In this document: one piece after another, positions 45,389-48,189 of the stretch
How positions within the stretch are numbered: position 1 is the first letter of the stretch
How the letters are laid out: each line of letters opens with the position of its first letter
NCBI RefSeq assembly: GCF_030062585.1
Contig: NZ_CP071935.1
Coordinates: 1,516,203 to 1,564,391, forward strand
DNA from: Helicobacter pylori
GTDB lineage: Bacteria; Campylobacterota; Campylobacteria; Campylobacterales; Helicobacteraceae
DNA length: 48,189 nucleotides
Direction: 5' to 3'
Position numbers and translations under genes: made by a program
The notes under the pieces: model-generated
Databases searched by the model: none
Told to the model about the DNA's origin: nothing
What the model saw: the letters and a program-made list of their open reading frames with translations, nothing else

Positions 45389-46078
45389 GTGAAATTCAGC
45401 GTTTTGACCCTTTTTCCGCAACTTGTATGGCCTTATTTTGAAGATTCTATTTTAAAAAGAGCGTTAGAAAAAAATCTTTTTGAATTGGAAGTGTTAAACC
45501 TTAGGGATTTTAGCGCTAATAAATATCAAAAAGCGGATCACACGCTCATTGGTGGGGGTGCGGGGCAAATTTTAGACCCTGAGATGATAGAAAACGCACT
45601 CTATTCTGTTAAAAACCCTAAACACACGATTTTTTTAAGCGCGGTGGGCAAGCCTTTCAAGCAAATAGACGCGATGCGTTTGGCTCAAAAAAAGCATGTC
45701 GTTTTGGTGTGCGGTCGTTATGAGGGCTTTGATGAACGATCTATTGAATTGAGCGCTGATGAGGTTTTTTGTATAGGCGATTTTATTTTGACAGGGGGCG
45801 AGCTTGGGGCGTTGTGCTTGATAGATAGTATCGCTCGCCACATTCAAGGGGTCTTGGGTAACGCCCAATCTTTAGAAAATGAGAGCTTTGAAAACCATTA
45901 TTTGGAAGCCCCTAATTTCGCTAACGCTGTTTTTAAATCCAAAGAAATCAATAAAATCCCTGCCCCTTTAGAATATTCTAAAGGAAATCATGCTAAAATC
46001 AAGCAACTAAAACTTGATTTGTCAAAATTAAGGACGAAATTCTACCGCCTTGATTTATTCAAACAGCACAAATCATGA
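45389..46078 (+). CDS. trmD: tRNA (guanine-37-N1)-methyltransferase TrmD
   Basis: Methylates G37 next to the anticodon with S-adenosylmethionine, preventing frameshifts. The 229-residue SPOUT-fold protein has the start FSVLTLFPQLVWPYFEDSILKRA, VVLVCGRYEGFDERS and the knot motif CIGDFILTGGELGALCLIDSIARHIQGVLGN. It uses a GTG start immediately after the rimM stop, which implies coupling. Confidence 0.95.
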   Translation: MKFSVLTLFPQLVWPYFEDSILKRALEKNLFELEVLNLRDFSANKYQKADHTLIGGGAGQILDPEMIENALYSVKNPKHTIFLSAVGKPFKQIDAMRLAQKKHVVLVCGRYEGFDERSIELSADEVFCIGDFILTGGELGALCLIDSIARHIQGVLGNAQSLENESFENHYLEAPNFANAVFKSKEINKIPAPLEYSKGNHAKIKQLKLDLSKLRTKFYRLDLFKQHKS

Positions 46079-46099
46079 AATTGACATTAAGGAAAACAC

Positions 46100-46456
46100 A
46101 TGAAAAACCGCTACATTCAGCAGTTTGAAGACGCTCAATTAAAAGACAAGACCATGCCAGCGTTTAAGGCCGGCGATACTTTGAGATTGGGTATTACCAT
46201 TAAAGAAGGCGAAAAAACACGAACTCAGTATTTTGAAGGCGTGTGCATTGCGATTAGAGGCAATGGCGTGGATAAGACTTTTTGCGTGCGTAAAATAGGG
46301 GCTAACAATATCGGCGTGGAGAAAATTTTCCCTTTTTATAGCGAAAGTTTGGCGAGCGTTGAGGTGTTGCGTGTGGGTAGGGTGCGCCGTGCGAAGCTCT
46401 ACTACTTGCGCGATAGGAGAGGTAAGGCAGCAAGGATTAAAGAAGTCCGCCATTAA
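46100..46456 (+). CDS. rplS: 50S ribosomal protein L19
   Basis: A large-subunit protein at the subunit interface, 118 residues. The family signature is clear: [30 protein letters not shown] and [33 protein letters not shown] precedes the ATG. It is the last gene of the operon, followed by a small hairpin at 46478-46492 and a long non-coding stretch. Confidence 0.97.
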   Translation: MKNRYIQQFEDAQLKDKTMPAFKAGDTLRLGITIKEGEKTRTQYFEGVCIAIRGNGVDKTFCVRKIGANNIGVEKIFPFYSESLASVEVLRVGRVRRAKLYYLRDRRGKAARIKEVRH

Positions 46457-47076
46457 TTTCTGTTAAGATTCTTTTATCCATCATGCTGATGGGTAGAACG
46501 CTCTTTAGGGGTTGAAATCCGTTTTTTAACGCTTTTTAAAAATAGGGCAAAGCTTTTTTCAATTGATTGGATTGGCTTGAAAAAGAGTTTTTTAATCCCT
46601 TTTTAGTTTTACCACCGACTTTTTTAAAACTCTAAACTCTTTTTAGCGTTAGCGTTCGTTTTTTTTTCAAGGCAAAGCTTTAATCGCTTCTTTTCTAGCT
46701 TGCTGTTTGCTAAACTGAATTTTTGGCTCTGTTTTTTAATAGGGCGTTGGTTGTCAAATTTTAAAAAAGGTTAAAAAGCGTTTTTTACCATCAAAATACA
46801 AAAAACTTGACGCAAGTTAAACGATAACTCCTTGAAAAAGCGATCAGGTTAAGGGGGATTTAAAGGGTTTGAAAGAACATTAAAGCGCGAAATATCCCCT
46901 CATATTCTCAAGAAAGTTTTACTATAAAGTTTTTAAAAAATGAAAGAAATTAATTAAGGCTTTGAGTGTCTGTTTGATGAGAACAGAACCTTTATTTTAT
47001 TTTAAAAAACAAGGCATGTTTAGATCCCCATGCTACACTCAACCCTTATGGCAAAATTCATATTTTGGGAGAAAGC
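46457..47076. other. Long non-coding stretch between rplS and the NYN gene
   Basis: No gene is visible on either strand over about 620 nt. It holds a hairpin after rplS (CCATCA 46478-46483 / TGATGG 46487-46492, without a T-run), several A/T homopolymers including T9 near 46663, the dispersed element CTTGACGCAAGTTAAACGATA near 46806, and GATGAGAACAGAACC near 46976. The content resembles remnants and dispersed repeats. Confidence 0.5.
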
Positions 47077-47865
47077 ATGGAAAAAACTGAAACCACGATT
47101 TTTGTGGATTGGGAAAATCTTCTCGCCGATTTGAAAGCAATCCAAGAAACGGATGAGCGTTTAAAAGAGCCTAATTTTAGTTTCAACAATCCCGATCAAC
47201 TCTTAGCGCTAATCCGTTCGTTTTTGGAGCCTGAAGAGGAATTGAAGCGGATCTATTTTTATGTATCTGAGCCTTTCACAGAAGTTGAACCTAGAATCAA
47301 GGGCAATAAAAACGAAGAAGTTGAGGAGTATAAAGAGAAGAATCCTAAAGATTATGAGAAAAGAGTGAATAAATTAGGGATTATCCAATCTTTCAACCAT
47401 GCGATCGCCCAACAAAATCAAGTGAAATTACGAGTCGGGCGGGTAAAGTTCAAATTCGTATATAAGTTCGAAGACAAAGAAGTCTATGATCTAGAAGCCA
47501 AGATTTTCATACCTTACTTAAAGTTGCGTCAAAAACAAGTTGATGCACTGTTGGTGCACGATATTACCAAGCTGTATTGCACCAAACAAGGAGGGTGTAT
47601 TTTGCTGTTCAGCAGGGATACCGATTTTGTGCCTGTGTTAGAAGCCGCTTGGGAGAAAGGCTTTGAAGTCTTCATCGCCAACATTCAAGAAAGCCCCAAT
47701 TCTGTCCCTTCAGACTTGAAGAAGTCTTGCAATGTGAGAGAACGCAGTGTCGCTGACATTGTAGATAACTTGCCAAAAAATCAGTACACCTCCAAGAAAA
47801 AGAACTTTTCCCCCAACGAGCCTTTTAACAACCCATTTAAAGACCAACTCTTTAAGAAGAACTAA
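47077..47865 (+). CDS. NYN-domain (PIN-like) putative RNase
   Basis: A 262-residue protein whose first 210 residues fit the NYN/LabA (DUF88) branch of PIN-fold nucleases. Acidic catalytic positions are visible in TIFVDWENLL (near residue 10), VDALLVHDI, and LLFSRDTDFVPVLEAAWEKGFEVFIA, the hallmark S-x-D-x-D motif. The C-terminal 50 residues are Lys/Asn/Pro-rich and probably disordered. ATG 47077 is chosen because GGGAGA precedes it. Codons ending in C are more frequent than in neighbouring genes, and both flanks are non-coding, so it may be acquired. NYN proteins act in RNA processing and in some defence systems; the role here is unknown. Confidence 0.78.
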   Translation: MEKTETTIFVDWENLLADLKAIQETDERLKEPNFSFNNPDQLLALIRSFLEPEEELKRIYFYVSEPFTEVEPRIKGNKNEEVEEYKEKNPKDYEKRVNKLGIIQSFNHAIAQQNQVKLRVGRVKFKFVYKFEDKEVYDLEAKIFIPYLKLRQKQVDALLVHDITKLYCTKQGGCILLFSRDTDFVPVLEAAWEKGFEVFIANIQESPNSVPSDLKKSCNVRERSVADIVDNLPKNQYTSKKKNFSPNEPFNNPFKDQLFKKN

Positions 47866-48189
47866 CACGATCCCCCCACCAAGGGGACAAAAAAGCACCC
47901 ATTTTAAAAGGGTTAGCTTAAGCGGATTTTTCTAATCCATGATTTCATTTTTTGCTCTCTATTATGGAGTGATTTTTGAAAACAGAGATAAATTAGTGCT
48001 TATAATAGTGGTTTTATGGGGAATGCGCACATGTTTTGGCGGTATTTAGATTTCTCAAAACCCAATCGTTTTAAAATTTTAACTTACTTTGTCTTTGTCA
48101 AAAATTTTTATAATTTAAGCAAACCTTAAGCTTTCTATGACTATAATTTCATTTCCTTGTTTCAGCAAGGGCTTTTAAAAAGCCGCTTG
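47866..48189. other. Non-coding right end with closely spaced promoter-like boxes
   Basis: No supported gene is seen. Perfect TATAAT boxes lie at 48001-48006, 48109-48114 and 48142-48147 on the plus strand, the latter two in very A/T-rich sequence. They are followed by two hairpins, CCTTG/CAAGG (about 48155-48170) and GGCTTTT/AAAGCC (about 48170-48184). This could be the leader of a stable RNA or of a gene that starts beyond the window. Confidence 0.4.

Noticed and set aside
48016..48129. 37-codon open frame after TATAAT at 48001
   Set aside because: No ribosome site and no recognisable pattern; a short chance frame in A/T-rich sequence is likely.

Overview
The window is a stretch of Helicobacter pylori chromosome. 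The signs are a low-GC, A/T-rich sequence with TATAAT-type -10 boxes and no clear -35 boxes; three Hop-family outer-membrane proteins (HopQ, HopL, HopI) and one Hof porin; an alpha-type periplasmic carbonic anhydrase; the glucose/galactose permease GluP; a flavodoxin with the H. pylori-specific Ala55; and AapA/IsoA type I toxin-antitoxin loci. From memory, the order matches strain 26695 from about HP1187 down to HP1147, read in the opposite direction. No insertion sequence, prophage or CRISPR array is visible.

Layout. 1-203: tail of an unrecognised gene. 429-7454: alpha-carbonic anhydrase (-), then transporters on + (MFS sugar/drug efflux, MATE, CPA2 antiporter) meeting ttcA and an MFS exporter on -. 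7588-7665: a tRNA with anticodon CAT. 7770-10977: nucleoside salvage operon nupC-deoB-deoD. 10990-11640: two tandem AapA/IsoA modules, each with an intact 30-residue toxin ORF on - and an antisense RNA on +. 11817-13742: the CEACAM adhesin hopQ, apparently the type I allele. 13790-13950: a third, decayed toxin locus that keeps its IsoA promoter and terminator. 14225-16884: an NCS2 purine permease and gluP. 17160-20787 (-): secreted protein plus a polar amino-acid ABC transporter. 20998-23061: cstA. 23300-23452: five tandem hairpin repeats behind a TATAAT box, running into the end of hofH. 25160-30697: pgi, a TetA(P)-like exporter, fqrB, ccoS, a DedA-like protein and fldA. 30754-40049: ybeY on +, then the - strand block fliW-murG-hopI-hopL-proC-fic. 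40186-46456 (+): valS, ffh and the rpsP-khpA-rimM-trmD-rplS operon. 47077-47865: an isolated NYN-domain nuclease in long non-coding flanks; the window ends in closely spaced promoter-like boxes.

Working together. NupC, DeoB, DeoD and the NCS2 permease form a purine/nucleoside salvage set. GluP and Pgi feed glucose into metabolism. FqrB and FldA are the two halves of the flavodoxin-NADPH link to pyruvate oxidation. CcoS serves cbb3 oxidase assembly. Carbonic anhydrase supports acid acclimation in the periplasm. HopQ, HopL, HopI and HofH shape the surface.

The observations most worth checking are the three AapA/IsoA copies around hopQ, the hairpin-repeat array at 23300-23452 (a candidate structured RNA), a four-G5 quadruplex motif at 28130-28166, a dispersed CTTGAC hairpin element, and three genes whose -10 box sits 6 nt before the ATG (possible leaderless mRNAs). 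HP locus numbers and literature facts are from memory; nothing was searched.
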